The notes: generated from the sequence alone by a model not told the origin. 64,000 nt of DNA from Acidobacteriota bacterium (GCA_013287135.1 JABDEK010000005.1:19127-83126); one strand, 5' to 3'; shown: positions 25,952 to 35,238, counted from the first letter of the stretch. Made by a program: numbers and translations.

Positions 25952-27437
25952 GCAAAACTTGAGCGAACAACTCGACCTGCTCGTGGAAGCGCTCATCACG
26001 CGCCAGGAAACCGCGCCAGGGAAGCGCCAACCGAAGGCGAATCCGCAATTGCAGGTGCTTGCGCGAATTGCTGCGGAACTGCTCGATCTACCGCGCCAGG
26101 ATTTTAAGGATCGTCTGAAATCGAACCTGGAAAGGAGAACACCGATGGGAAGCAAACCAGTTATGAAAGCGGAAACCCGCCAGACAGCGACTGCTTATCT
26201 GACGGTAAGAGACGCGGCCGCTGCAATCGAGTTTTACAAAAAGGCCTTCAGCGCCACCGAAGTGATGCGGCTCGTCGGACCTGGAGCAAAGATCGGCCAC
26301 GCCGAAATTCGTATCGGCAATTCCAAGATCTACCTTTCCGATGAGTTCCCGGATTTTGGATCGGTCGCGCCGCAAAGGCCAGGCGGCTCTCCGGTGAAAA
26401 TGGACATCGTAGTGGATGATGTTGACGCCGTTGCAGCGCGCGCCATCGCAGCAGGCGCCAAGGAAGTCCGCGCCATCCAGGATCAGTTCTACGGCATGCG
26501 CACGGGCCAGGTCGCGGACCCCTTCGGCTACGTCTGGAATATTTCCACGGTACTGGAAGAATTGACCGGCGAGGAAATGCAAGAACGCTACGACGATTTA
26601 GTAAGGCAAGGTGCATTCACGCAGCCTCAACAAAAGCCCGACGAAAAGCGCGGCCCGCGAGCAGTAAGGCCAATTCCTGAAGGCTTCCACACGTTAACGC
26701 CATATCTCGCCGTAAATGGCGCAGCCAGACTGATCGACTTCCTGAAGGAAGGCTTTGGCGCCGTAGAAAAATTCCGTGTGAACAGACCGGGCTCGGAATT
26801 GGTCATGCACGCCGAGATGCGCATCGGCGATTCCGTGCTGGAAGTGGCCGACGCCAGCGACGAATTCGGCGCGCGGCTGCTAGGAAACATTCTCCATGTC
26901 GATCAGGTGAGCGCGGCGTACCAGCGCGCGTTGAAGGCAGGCGCGACTTCCCGCTTTGCGCCAATCGAGCAGTCTTATGGAGACCTGGAAGCCGCCGTGA
27001 AAGACCCAGCTGGAAATTACTGGAACATCACCGAGATCCGCAAAACCGACCACAGAACTGAGGACACGCGAACGATCCTGCCTTACTTGAATCTTGCCGG
27101 CGCGGCTGAGTTTGTAGAGTTCGCCAAGCGCGCATTTGGCGCCGAGGAAGTATCCATGTTCAAGGCGCCCGATGGCAAAGTTGTCCACGCGCGTCTTCGC
27201 ATCGGTGACTCGATTCTCGCTCTCGGCGAAGCGTACGGCGAGCGCGCGGTAATCCTCGGAGCTTTGCACATGTACGTGCCCAACGTGGACGACGTGTACG
27301 CAACAGCTGTGCGCGAAGGTATCAAAGTGTTGCGCCCGCTTCGCGACGAGCCTTACGGCGACCGGGCTGCAGTCTTGCAAGACGCCTTCGGCAACTGGTG
27401 GTTCCCGTCCACGCACGTCAAGGACGTGCAATTCTAG
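25944..27437 (+). CDS. Triple VOC (PhnB-like) protein with anti-sigma-like N-terminus
   Basis: A 497-residue protein. Residues 1-65 are helical and polar (LSEQLDLLVEALITRQ, LLDLPRQDFKDRLKS). Three tandem PhnB-type vicinal-oxygen-chelate domains follow, at about 80-200, 235-355 and 370-495, each with the pattern AYLTVRDAAAAIEFYKKAF / DPFGYVWNIST. The first and second domains keep several possible metal ligands (H, E); the third ends in NWWFPSTHV. VOC domains are isomerase, dioxygenase or resistance folds; function here is unknown. Coupling to a sigma factor suggests it is controlled by, or controls, that factor. Confidence 0.85.
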   Translation: MAKQNLSEQLDLLVEALITRQETAPGKRQPKANPQLQVLARIAAELLDLPRQDFKDRLKSNLERRTPMGSKPVMKAETRQTATAYLTVRDAAAAIEFYKKAFSATEVMRLVGPGAKIGHAEIRIGNSKIYLSDEFPDFGSVAPQRPGGSPVKMDIVVDDVDAVAARAIAAGAKEVRAIQDQFYGMRTGQVADPFGYVWNISTVLEELTGEEMQERYDDLVRQGAFTQPQQKPDEKRGPRAVRPIPEGFHTLTPYLAVNGAARLIDFLKEGFGAVEKFRVNRPGSELVMHAEMRIGDSVLEVADASDEFGARLLGNILHVDQVSAAYQRALKAGATSRFAPIEQSYGDLEAAVKDPAGNYWNITEIRKTDHRTEDTRTILPYLNLAGAAEFVEFAKRAFGAEEVSMFKAPDGKVVHARLRIGDSILALGEAYGERAVILGALHMYVPNVDDVYATAVREGIKVLRPLRDEPYGDRAAVLQDAFGNWWFPSTHVKDVQF

Positions 27438-27515
27438 CCGTCGTTGAAGGGCTCACGGGGCCGCAGGAATCACGGCCTTCGGGCCGGTGTCTTGCTTGGC
27501 GTAATCTAAATTGGT

Positions 27516-28256
27516 CTAGCGAAGGTAGGGATTGCTCGCGCGCTCGGCGCCGATCGTCGTATTGGCGCCGTGACCGGGCGTGACTAGGGTTGCATCCGGC
27601 AAGGTGAGTAATTTCTCGTGAATTGATTTCAGAATGTCTTTGGTCGAGCCGCCCCACAAATCTGTTCGCCCAATGCTGCCTTGAAAAAGGGTGTCGCCAG
27701 CAAGGAGCCGCGTGCCCTCGCCAGAAGTCACACCTGGTTTCCTAGCCCTAGGATGAACAGGTTCATTCGCGCCATGCGCGTGAGAATGGCGCCATGACTC
27801 GGCTTCTCCCTGGCCCCCAGGTTCGACTACCAGGCAAATGCTCCCCGGCGTGTGACCCGGCGTATGCAAGACGCTCGCCGCAAACCCGCCCCAGCGCACC
27901 GCGTCCCCTTCCTTCACGAAATCCTGAATCCGCATCATCGCCGGAGTCGCCACGCCTAGCCACTGCGCTTGCATGTCGAGATGTGTATAAAGTTCCAAAT
28001 CACCTTCGTGGATCAGCACAGGCGCTTTGGTCGCAGCGTGCAGTTGCGCCAGCCCGCCCACATGATCGATATGTGTATGCGTGCTGACAATCGCACGAAC
28101 CTTCAAATCATGCCGCCGCAAAATTTCCAGGATGCGCTCTACTTCATCGCCCGGATCCACCACAATCGCTTCGTGCGTACCAGGATCGCCCAGTATAGAG
28201 CAGTTGCATTGCAGCATCCCCACCGGAATGATTTCGTGGATCAGTTTTTCCGCCAT
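27516..28256 (-). CDS. MBL-fold hydrolase (glyoxalase II-like) with in-frame insertion
   Basis: A 246-residue metallo-beta-lactamase-fold protein from the Met at 28256. Metal motifs THTHIDH, HTPGHTPGS, LAGDTLF and the C-terminal PGHG are all present, as in glyoxalase II-like thioesterases (YcbL type). Between the beta-strand ICLVVEP and RLLAGDTLF lies an extra block of about 33 residues, rich in His, Arg and Pro (ESWRHSHAHGANEPVHPRAR), where homologs have only a short turn. The DNA of this block is full of small inverted repeats, so it looks like an inserted repeat element. Catalytic residues are untouched. It is divergent from ygfZ with a 42-base gap. Confidence 0.88.
   Translation of the reverse strand: MAEKLIHEIIPVGMLQCNCSILGDPGTHEAIVVDPGDEVERILEILRRHDLKVRAIVSTHTHIDHVGGLAQLHAATKAPVLIHEGDLELYTHLDMQAQWLGVATPAMMRIQDFVKEGDAVRWGGFAASVLHTPGHTPGSICLVVEPGGQGEAESWRHSHAHGANEPVHPRARKPGVTSGEGTRLLAGDTLFQGSIGRTDLWGGSTKDILKSIHEKLLTLPDATLVTPGHGANTTIGAERASNPYLR
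27735..27800. repeat. Hairpin-rich REP-like element inside the MBL hydrolase gene
   Basis: Three inverted repeats occur in about 55 bases: CCTAG/CTAGG (27741-27752), ATGAAC/GTTCAT (27753-27766) and GCGCCAT/ATGGCGC (27769-27775 with 27786-27792). The element corresponds to the extra residues of the encoded protein. Confidence 0.5.
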
Positions 28257-28298
28257 CGCAGCTCTAGTATACTTGTTGTGCCCGCCGGACTCGAAACC

Positions 28299-29351
28299 AT
28301 GGACACTCCCCTTCTCAAGGAACATCGCGCCGTGAACGCGCAACTCGCCGAGTATCACGGCTGTCTGCTGCCGGAAAAGTTTTCAGATCTAAACACCGAA
28401 TATCGCGCGGCCAAGCAAACCGCCGCTCTATTCGACACGAACTGGCACGCCATTTTTTCGCTCGCAGGCCCCGACCGCGTCCGCTATCTGAACGCAATCG
28501 TTAGCAACGACATAAAATCCGTCGGCGAAGCCTACGGCGCCCGCGCTCTGCTGCTCAACCCACAAGGGCACATTCTCGCCGAACTCGAAGTGTATGCGCT
28601 CGAACAGAAATTGCTGGTGCGGGCCCACGCGTCCGTACGCGAACGCACCTTCGCCACGCTCGATAAATACATCATTATGGATGACGTCACGCTCGAAGAC
28701 CTCACCGACCAACTCGGCAGCTTTGCCGTGGAAGGCCCGCAAGCCGGCACCATTATCGCGCAAGCGTGCGGACTCGCTCTTGAAGGCTTTTCAGAATTTG
28801 CGAACGCAGAACTTCCGATCGACGGCGTTCCGTCTCACTTAATTCGTCGCTCTCACTTCGGCGGCCACGGCGCAGAAATAATCGCTCCCCGCGAACATCT
28901 CGGCTTGCTTTGGCAAAGCATGCATGCCCGAGTTCATGCCGCTCATGGCACCTCCATCGGGATGACGACGCTGAACGCGCTGCGTCTCGAGGCTGGCATT
29001 CCATGGTTCCCCGACGATTTCAACGACTCTGTAATCCCGCACGAAGCCACGTTGGAAGCAACGCACGTAAGTTTTACGAAAGGCTGCTACACCGGCCAGG
29101 AAATCGTGGAGCGCGTCCGCTCGCGCGGTCACGTAAATCGCCGCCGCGTGCTACTCACCTTCTCCGGCCAGGCCGCCCCCGTGTCCGGAACAAAACTCTG
29201 CGCTAGCGGCGCCGAAGTAGGTTACGTCAGTAGCGCAGCCTTCTCTCCCGCCTCCGGCAAAGCCATCGGCATGGGTTACGTTCGCCGCGAACATAACTCC
29301 CCCGCTAGTGTCCTGGAATTTGAAGGGGGAACAGCGACAGTGGCGAGTTAG
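28299..29351 (+). CDS. ygfZ: YgfZ/GcvT-domain folate-binding protein
   Basis: A 350-residue protein related to the T-protein of glycine cleavage. The YgfZ signature KGCYTGQEIVERV is present near residue 260, preceded by LRLEAGIPWFPDDF. YgfZ proteins bind tetrahydrofolate and help assemble or repair certain iron-sulfur proteins such as MiaB. The start at 28299 gives the family N-terminus; the frame is open further upstream but would overlap the divergent hydrolase. No glycine-cleavage partner is adjacent, which supports YgfZ over GcvT. Confidence 0.9.
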   Translation: MDTPLLKEHRAVNAQLAEYHGCLLPEKFSDLNTEYRAAKQTAALFDTNWHAIFSLAGPDRVRYLNAIVSNDIKSVGEAYGARALLLNPQGHILAELEVYALEQKLLVRAHASVRERTFATLDKYIIMDDVTLEDLTDQLGSFAVEGPQAGTIIAQACGLALEGFSEFANAELPIDGVPSHLIRRSHFGGHGAEIIAPREHLGLLWQSMHARVHAAHGTSIGMTTLNALRLEAGIPWFPDDFNDSVIPHEATLEATHVSFTKGCYTGQEIVERVRSRGHVNRRRVLLTFSGQAAPVSGTKLCASGAEVGYVSSAAFSPASGKAIGMGYVRREHNSPASVLEFEGGTATVAS

Positions 29352-29390
29352 TCGAAGTGAAATGCCCGCGGAAAATAAATCTCGAAATTC

Positions 29391-29780
29391 TTAGACTAAC
29401 GCTTGCTCGATCAAAGGTCCGATACCAACAATTGTCTTGATCTGCTCGTCCGTCAGCCCGAACCGCTTCTGGATGTATTCCGGATCGTTATAGCTCAACC
29501 ACACTTTGCCGTCTGCGTCTTGCCAGGCCAACGCCTTTAGAGGCAGGTCCAGCGCGGCAGTCGGCGCAGCCAGCATCACCTGCGTCCCGCCTTTCGGATT
29601 CCCAAATATCAGAAGCTGCGTGGGAGGCATCTTCAATCCAACCTTTTCCGCCTCGCCACTATGGTCCACACGAACAAAAATCTTAATTCCCTTCGACTGC
29701 AGCAACGCGCCCACTCGGTCCAAAGTTTCCGGCACTGAATACTTGCTCGCTCTGCTCACAATTCCTTCACCTGTTTTCAT
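29391..29780 (-). CDS. DUF302-family protein
   Basis: A 129-residue protein that matches the DUF302 pattern: SVPETLDRVGALLQSKGIKIF, VDHSGEA, LLIFGNPKGGTQVM, LDLPLKALAW and VWLSYNDP. These small alpha/beta proteins have a two-layer fold; function is not established. It is soluble and lies 109 bases downstream of nuoB on the same strand, possibly cotranscribed. Confidence 0.88.
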   Translation of the reverse strand: MKTGEGIVSRASKYSVPETLDRVGALLQSKGIKIFVRVDHSGEAEKVGLKMPPTQLLIFGNPKGGTQVMLAAPTAALDLPLKALAWQDADGKVWLSYNDPEYIQKRFGLTDEQIKTIVGIGPLIEQALV

Positions 29781-29889
29781 AAGATTGGCTCCTCAGATGG
29801 GAATCGAAAATTGCACCGTACTTTTCGGATGCGAGATAGAAATTGATCGATGTTAAGAACGTTACGAAGAAAGTGTTACGTGGCCGTAA

Positions 29890-30444
29890 TTACTTGGCAG
29901 CATCTGCGCCGAAGTTCATCGACTTCATAAAACTACCGCGCGTTGCATCAATCTTTTTCTGAAGCTGCATAATCGCATAAAGCAGCGCCTCAGGCCTCGG
30001 AGGACATCCCGGCACATAAATATCGACCGGAATCACCTGGTTCACGCCCTGCACAATCGCGTAATTATTGAAGACGCCGCCAGAGGTTGCGCAAGCGCCC
30101 ATCGAAATTACCCACTTCGGTTCCGGCATCTGCTCGTAAAGATGTTTGATTACCGGCGCCATTTTCACCGAGACGCGCCCCGCGATAATCATCAAGTCCG
30201 ATTGCCGCGGAGATCCGCGAAAAACTTCCGCTCCAAACCGCGCAATGTCGTATCGCGAAGACGCCATCGACATCATCTCAATCGCGCAGCACGCCAACCC
30301 AAACGACATCGGCCAAATCGAACTGCGCCGCGCCCAGTTCACCACTTTGTCCAGCGACGCCAGCAAAATCCCCTCGTCCTTCAGGAAGTTTGCATCCTGG
30401 CCCGGCGCTTCCAGCGTTACTCCTTTCGCGAGTTCAATCGCCAT
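29890..30444 (-). CDS. nuoB: NADH-quinone oxidoreductase subunit B
   Basis: A 184-residue subunit carrying the N2 [4Fe-4S] ligands: [17 protein letters not shown] and VPGCPPRPE. The length and N-terminal [16 protein letters not shown] are normal for complex I NuoB. None of nuoA, C, D or others is adjacent, so it is either a second copy or a lone gene from a split nuo cluster. It acts at the cytosolic peripheral arm, passing electrons to quinone. Confidence 0.95.
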   Translation of the reverse strand: MAIELAKGVTLEAPGQDANFLKDEGILLASLDKVVNWARRSSIWPMSFGLACCAIEMMSMASSRYDIARFGAEVFRGSPRQSDLMIIAGRVSVKMAPVIKHLYEQMPEPKWVISMGACATSGGVFNNYAIVQGVNQVIPVDIYVPGCPPRPEALLYAIMQLQKKIDATRGSFMKSMNFGADAAK

Positions 30445-30766
30445 TGTTTCGATCGATCCTCAGCTTCTCAGGCATGCACGACACGCACTCAGTCCCTAGC
30501 CAGCGTATCCCGATATTTTGCACTTTACCTCCCTGCATTGCAATCGGATGCATTTTCAAGCTCGGCGGCGAACCGAACTTCAACCGGGAATGCATGCTCG
30601 GATTCCCCTTGCCGGGTTTGCCGGAATCTGGACGCCTTCGCCTGATTTGAGCGCAGGATTATTTTTTCCGAACCGTAGTCAAACGTTCACCGTCTGTTCA
30701 CAGACCTTAGTGGCGTGCGAGATAAACTGCGCAGCGGAACTGCACTTACCCGCCTCCGGAGGGAAT

Positions 30767-31870
30767 ATGAAGAGACCAATTTCAAAGACCTTGCTCGCAG
30801 CCGCATTTATCTTCAGCTTTGCGTCCGTCATCTCTGGTCCATTATTCGCGCAAAATCCTACGCCAACAGCGATTCCACCGTACCAGCTGAGCATATTTGC
30901 CACTGCGCCGGCCGGGCTGAGCGCGCCTGATTCAGTTGCCGTGCGGGGTGATCAGGTTTTCGTAGGATACGGGGACAATCACGCGCCAGATGGTTCGGAC
31001 GGCCTAAGCAGCCAAGTCGTCCAATACAACATGAAGGGCCACCTCATTCACATCTATACAGTGCTAGGCCACAACGATGGAATCAAAATCAATCCTGCAA
31101 CCGGCCTGGTCTGGGCCTTGCAAAACGAAGACGCCAATGCGAACCTGGTGATCGTTAATCCCGAGACCAAACAGCAAAAATTTTACACTTTCGGTCCCAC
31201 CCTCCACGGCGGAGGCTACGACGACCTGGTTTTTCGTGGATGTCAGGTTTTCATCAGCGCCTCCAACCCAGCCAACACCAACCCAAACACCGGCCCCGCG
31301 ATCGTGCGAGCGCATCTCAGTGGCACGATGGTGGAAGTAGATCCGGTTCTTGCAGGTGATGCGAGCGCCATCGACATCTCCACGGACCAAACGATTCAGC
31401 TCAACTTGACGGATCCGGACTCCATGACCCTAGATCCGCTTGGAAATCTGGTGCTGGACAGCCAGGGCGACGACGAATTGATTTTCGTAAGTGATCCGAA
31501 CACAAAAAATCAGCGAGTGCTGCACTTGCCACTGACATACCTACCGCCCAACTCCAGTACGCCGACTTCCGTTGAAGTGGATGACACATCATTTACCACC
31601 TCAAGCCAGGGATTCATTCTTTTCGCCGACAAAACTCTGAATACGGTATACCGGCTGGATAAGGTTGCCTTTCCTCCGGAAACTGCGTTCACCGCGGCAG
31701 ATGGAGCATCACTCGTGGGCACCATCAACCCGAACACTGGACTGATCACTCCGATCGTCACTGGTCTTGGAAATCCGGGCGGTCTAGTCTTTGTGGATAC
31801 TTCAAATGATCAACGAACGCTTTTGCGCGAGGCTTACGAAGATGAGTGCGGTGACGGAGACTATAACTGA
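30767..31870 (+). CDS. Secreted beta-propeller-like protein (SMP-30/NHL type)
   Basis: A 367-residue protein with a clear signal peptide (TLLAAAFIFSFASVISGPLFAQ) and a mature part with repeated beta-strand patterns (VAVRGDQVFVGYGD, GNLVLDSQGDDELIFVSD, NTVYRLDK). It looks like a six-bladed propeller of the SMP-30/NHL or ScyD-like kind, acting outside the cytoplasm. GGAGGG is well placed before the ATG at 30767. The 320 bases upstream contain no gene. C-terminal residues DECGDGDYN are unusual. Confidence 0.75.
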   Translation: MKRPISKTLLAAAFIFSFASVISGPLFAQNPTPTAIPPYQLSIFATAPAGLSAPDSVAVRGDQVFVGYGDNHAPDGSDGLSSQVVQYNMKGHLIHIYTVLGHNDGIKINPATGLVWALQNEDANANLVIVNPETKQQKFYTFGPTLHGGGYDDLVFRGCQVFISASNPANTNPNTGPAIVRAHLSGTMVEVDPVLAGDASAIDISTDQTIQLNLTDPDSMTLDPLGNLVLDSQGDDELIFVSDPNTKNQRVLHLPLTYLPPNSSTPTSVEVDDTSFTTSSQGFILFADKTLNTVYRLDKVAFPPETAFTAADGASLVGTINPNTGLITPIVTGLGNPGGLVFVDTSNDQRTLLREAYEDECGDGDYN

Positions 31871-31972
31871 GGTTCGCTGCAGGCGAATTGTGTGATGACG
31901 AGAGCAGTCTAAGAGTCATCGGATTCCGGGCTGCTCCCATATTTACCCTTGATTCACCACAAAGTTGAGGAG

Positions 31973-32329
31973 CTAAAGCCGTTGGCTCGAATCCCGTTGC
32001 AATAACAAAATGTTGTGCCCCTCGGGATCATGCAGCACCGCCCAATTCGCTTCCGACTGAACGAAGCGGTCCGCTCCGATTGCCGTCTTCGCCGCCTCAA
32101 GATCCGCAACCGCGAAGAACAAAGTAGCTTTGTCCTTCGACGGATACGTTTCCGACCTTTTTTGCTCCAGAGTCACAAAACTTGTCCCGCTGTCAAACTT
32201 CGCAAAATGACCGGGCTGGTGATCCGCCAGTTTCAACCCGAGCGTCTGGGAGTAAAACGTCTTGGCCTCATCTAAATTATCGAAGTAAAGTCCGGCCCCC
32301 AGAAAACGAGCTGCTGCAATTTCCGCCAT
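31973..32329 (-). CDS. VOC-family protein (glyoxalase/bleomycin-resistance-like)
   Basis: A 118-residue single VOC domain: LYFDNLDEAKTFYSQTLGLKL, TLFFAVADLEAAKTAIG and LHDPEGHNILLLQ. GGGAGGAG precedes the ATG at 32329. Possible metal ligands (H in PGHFAKF, E in DPEGH) are present. Function unresolved; not closely similar to the triple-VOC protein above. Confidence 0.85.
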   Translation of the reverse strand: MAEIAAARFLGAGLYFDNLDEAKTFYSQTLGLKLADHQPGHFAKFDSGTSFVTLEQKRSETYPSKDKATLFFAVADLEAAKTAIGADRFVQSEANWAVLHDPEGHNILLLQRDSSQRL

Positions 32330-32355
32330 GTCTCCTCCCGATAAATTGCTACGCC

Positions 32356-32820
32356 TCACTTCACCACAATCGTCAACTCCGCTGTCTTTTTATTTTCCTT
32401 CCCGTCGTCAGCGGTAAAAGTGTATTTCGTCGTTTTCTTGGGTGTGATCTGAAAGCAGCGATTGACTGAGGGCCAAACGTCTCCCACGGGCGGATCGATG
32501 CTCACGGACTTCGCGTTCGACGTTCCGTAGCACATGGTCACGTCCTCCCCGCGATGAATTTCGCCCGGTGACGCATAAAAGCTGATTATTTTGAATTCTT
32601 CTCCGCCCAACGTCTCCACCGTGTCGGCAGCCTGCTGCTTTTCCTTTTGGGCCTGTTCCGTTTTCACTTCCTGGTTGATTTCTGAGTTTTCATGCCATCG
32701 GCTATAAAAAATCCAGCCCACATAAATCAGCAGCACGAGCGCGGCGGCAGAAAATCCAAGCCACAGCTTCCGATTTAACGACATCGGCTTCGTTTCCGGC
32801 TCTGGACCGCCGCTCAACAT
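32356..32820 (-). CDS. Membrane-anchored protein with Ig-like domain
   Basis: A 154-residue protein with one N-terminal membrane helix (LWLGFSAAALVLLIYVGWIFY), a Gln/Lys/Glu-rich stalk and an 80-residue beta-sandwich-like domain (FYASPGEIHRGEDVTMCYG, VSIDPPVGDVWPSVNRCF, TKYTFTADDG). The same strand pattern occurs in the OmpA/PEGA protein at 37.8 kb (DSVSIDPFGKVDLNG). The two Cys could form a disulfide. Probably faces the periplasm. GAGGG precedes the start. Confidence 0.7.
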   Translation of the reverse strand: MLSGGPEPETKPMSLNRKLWLGFSAAALVLLIYVGWIFYSRWHENSEINQEVKTEQAQKEKQQAADTVETLGGEEFKIISFYASPGEIHRGEDVTMCYGTSNAKSVSIDPPVGDVWPSVNRCFQITPKKTTKYTFTADDGKENKKTAELTIVVK

Positions 32821-32855
32821 AAATTCCCTCGCTATAAATCCACGCTCGCCTGCGT

Positions 32856-33233
32856 TTATCGGTCGGCATCCCGCAGCAATTGCGAAAGCGCCGCGTCAAA
32901 CTTTTCCGGATCATCGATAAACACAGCAGTGCCCCGCGCCTTCAACCAGCACCAAGCGTGCTTCCGGTATCTCTCCGGCCATCTCTTTTTGCGCTTCCAA
33001 CAGCGGAGATCCGGCCGAAGCTATCACCAGCGCAGGCCGGTTAATTTTTTTTAGAGTACGATCACAAATTTGGAAATAGGCAGCGCGTCGATCAGTTCGT
33101 GCAGGTCAACCGCGCGGCGTTCAGGCGTGTTGCCCGACAGCATCTTTGACGACTCGCCTTGCCTCCTTGTGAGTGCCGGAAAATCCCGGCGCGAGCCCGT
33201 GGCACAAAATAATTGCAAGAATGGGCAGTCCAA
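32856..33233 (-). pseudogene. Decayed alpha/beta hydrolase gene lacking the nucleophile region
   Basis: On the - strand, the frame from 33233 gives a hydrolase-like middle part (ALTRRQGESSKMLSGN, ERRAVDLHELIDALPISKF) and stops just where the nucleophile elbow should follow. A second frame starts in RTLKKINRPALVIASAG and reads IPEARLVLVEGAGH, then needs one more one-base shift near 32926-32931 to give AVFIDDPEKFDAALSQLL with the catalytic-His region. So there is one internal deletion (elbow and cap lost) and at least one frameshift, with a run of eight T at about 33043-33052 at the junction. Confidence 0.7.
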
Positions 33234-33317
33234 TCTTGAATCATCTTGTCATCTTTGGCTTAGACGAAATTGGCCGGCTTACCGTTACCCTATCGCGGCA
33301 TCCTCAACCCTGCCGAG

Positions 33318-34349
33318 CTACGCTACACGCAACACAATCTTGCCGAACTGCTCGCGAAGCTCCAGCCGCTGATGTCCTTCCGCGCATTTCTCAAGCGGCA
33401 GCACCAGGTCTATCACCGGACTCAACAATCCGCGCCGGTAAAGTTCCAGCGCGCTGAACAGATCGGCTTTGCTTCCCATGAAGGAACCCAGCAGCGAGAA
33501 TTGCCGAGTAAAAAGATAACGAATATCGATTTTTGCGTCGAAGCCGGTCGTGGCCCCACATGTAACTAAGCGCCCGCCAAACGCGAGGCTGCGGATGCTT
33601 TCTTCCCATGTAGCTTGGCCCACATGTTCGAATACTACGTCCACACCGCGCCTATTTGTCATCCGCTTCACTTCTTCTGAGATCCGATTCTCCGAGTGCA
33701 AAATCATCGAGTCCGCACCCAGCTCTTTCCCCTTCAACACTTTTTCTTTGGTGCTGGCTGTGGAGATCACGCGCGCGCCTGAAGCCTTCGCGATCTGAAT
33801 CGCCGCGCTCCCCACTCCACTGCCTGCCGCAAGAACCAACACGGTTTCGGCAGGTTTCAATTTCGCGCGCGTAATCAGCATGTGCCACGCAGTAATAGAC
33901 ACCAGTGGAAACGCCGCGGCTTCCTCAAACGACATTTTCTCCGGGATGGGCACCACATTCACGGCGGGCGATTTCACGTATTCCGCGCATCCGCCGTCCA
34001 CCATCTGCCCAAGCAACGTGTATTGACGGCATTTGTTATCTTCTCCCGCCAGACATTTCTCACATTGGCCGCAAGAAATCCCCGGCTGCAGCATCACGCG
34101 CTCGCCGACCTTCACGCTTTTTACCTTCGCGCCAATCTTCGCAACTTCTCCTGCAATGTCACTGCCCGGTATGTGCGGAAGCGGTATTTCGATTCCAGGC
34201 AAGCCGCGTCGCAAAAAGAGGTCCAGATGATTCAGCGCGCATGCGCGCACGCGCACCAGCACTTCGTATGCGTCAATTTCCGGCGTGGGCGCCTCTACAG
34301 TTCGCAACACTTCCGGCCCGCCATGTTCCGAATAAACAATCGCTTTCAT
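33318..34349 (-). CDS. Zinc-containing medium-chain dehydrogenase/reductase
   Basis: A 343-residue MDR protein. A GroES-like domain with the structural zinc Cys cluster (CGQCEKCLAGEDNKC) and catalytic-zinc position HIPGSDIAG precede a Rossmann domain (LVLAAGSGVGSAAIQIAKAS). The overall pattern is alcohol dehydrogenase / quinone oxidoreductase of the AdhP/QorA-like branch. It uses NAD(P)H; the substrate is unknown. Single gene. Confidence 0.92.
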   Translation of the reverse strand: MKAIVYSEHGGPEVLRTVEAPTPEIDAYEVLVRVRACALNHLDLFLRRGLPGIEIPLPHIPGSDIAGEVAKIGAKVKSVKVGERVMLQPGISCGQCEKCLAGEDNKCRQYTLLGQMVDGGCAEYVKSPAVNVVPIPEKMSFEEAAAFPLVSITAWHMLITRAKLKPAETVLVLAAGSGVGSAAIQIAKASGARVISTASTKEKVLKGKELGADSMILHSENRISEEVKRMTNRRGVDVVFEHVGQATWEESIRSLAFGGRLVTCGATTGFDAKIDIRYLFTRQFSLLGSFMGSKADLFSALELYRRGLLSPVIDLVLPLEKCAEGHQRLELREQFGKIVLRVA

Positions 34350-34512
34350 AATTGCTCTCCGCTAACGCCTGGCGAAACGAAAGTAGCATCCGCCAGTAGT
34401 CATGTCCAGAACAGCGCATGCTGCAAAGACACGCCGTTGACACCGCAGTGCTCCTAACGTAAGTTCTCCACAAACACTACGCCGCTCTCGAACGCTGCTG
34501 CCTGAGAAGACC

Positions 34513-35238
34513 ATGAACAACCAGTTTTCAAAACGCTGGCAATCCGCACGCGAGGCCTTACGTTGGCGCGGCTTGCTCTTCTCTTCGTTGCTGGCCACCC
34601 GCGAAATGCTTCGCCCGGTTATGTACTGGCATGCCTGGCACATTTTTCAGACCGATCTTGAGCGCATGCCGACGCCCTATGCCAAAGAGAAAGTGGACGT
34701 GAAAGTTTTTTGCAACAAAGAAAATCGCGGGAGTGTCGAAGCTCAGATTTCCCTGATGGGAGGAATCCCATCGGCCGAGGTGAACTCGCGCTTTGATCGC
34801 GGTGACGCCGCCGCCGTCGCTTATGTGCAGAGCGAGCCCGCCGGTTTTATGTGGCTAACCTTCACCGACGGCGCCGAACTCGCATTCGGCGTCACCTGGA
34901 TTGTCCACGCGGATGAAGCTCTGCGTTACGGTTCTTTCGTGGTCCACAAATGGCGCGGCCTGGGAATTCACAGCGCGATGAATCGTGCGTTGAATGAATA
35001 TGCGCGCGACCGCGGTCTTGCCCGCACACTCGCCAGCATTAGCGCGGTCAATCCTCAGTCGCTCAATCTCGCTAAACGCGCGCGCAATCCCCCCCTAATG
35101 ACGATCATCCTGGTTCACATTCGGGGCGTGAATTGGACCTACATAAAAACGATCGATGCCCCATTTTCCTCGCGCTTCGCCCGCTCCGCGACAAAGCTCA
35201 TTCCCCGCAAACCCTACTCAATCAGCGACGAAATGTAG
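34513..35238 (+). CDS. GNAT-family N-acetyltransferase-like protein
   Basis: A 241-residue protein with a central GNAT core: SFVVHKWRGLGIHSAMNRAL is the acetyl-CoA-binding R/Q-x-x-G-x-G/A loop and helix, followed by ISAVNPQSLNLAKR. The N-terminal 60 residues (WQSAREALRWRGLLFSSL) are basic and amphipathic and may contact membrane. Similar proteins are often encoded in polysaccharide or exosortase loci, none of which is adjacent here. Acceptor unknown. Confidence 0.75.
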   Translation: MNNQFSKRWQSAREALRWRGLLFSSLLATREMLRPVMYWHAWHIFQTDLERMPTPYAKEKVDVKVFCNKENRGSVEAQISLMGGIPSAEVNSRFDRGDAAAVAYVQSEPAGFMWLTFTDGAELAFGVTWIVHADEALRYGSFVVHKWRGLGIHSAMNRALNEYARDRGLARTLASISAVNPQSLNLAKRARNPPLMTIILVHIRGVNWTYIKTIDAPFSSRFARSATKLIPRKPYSISDEM

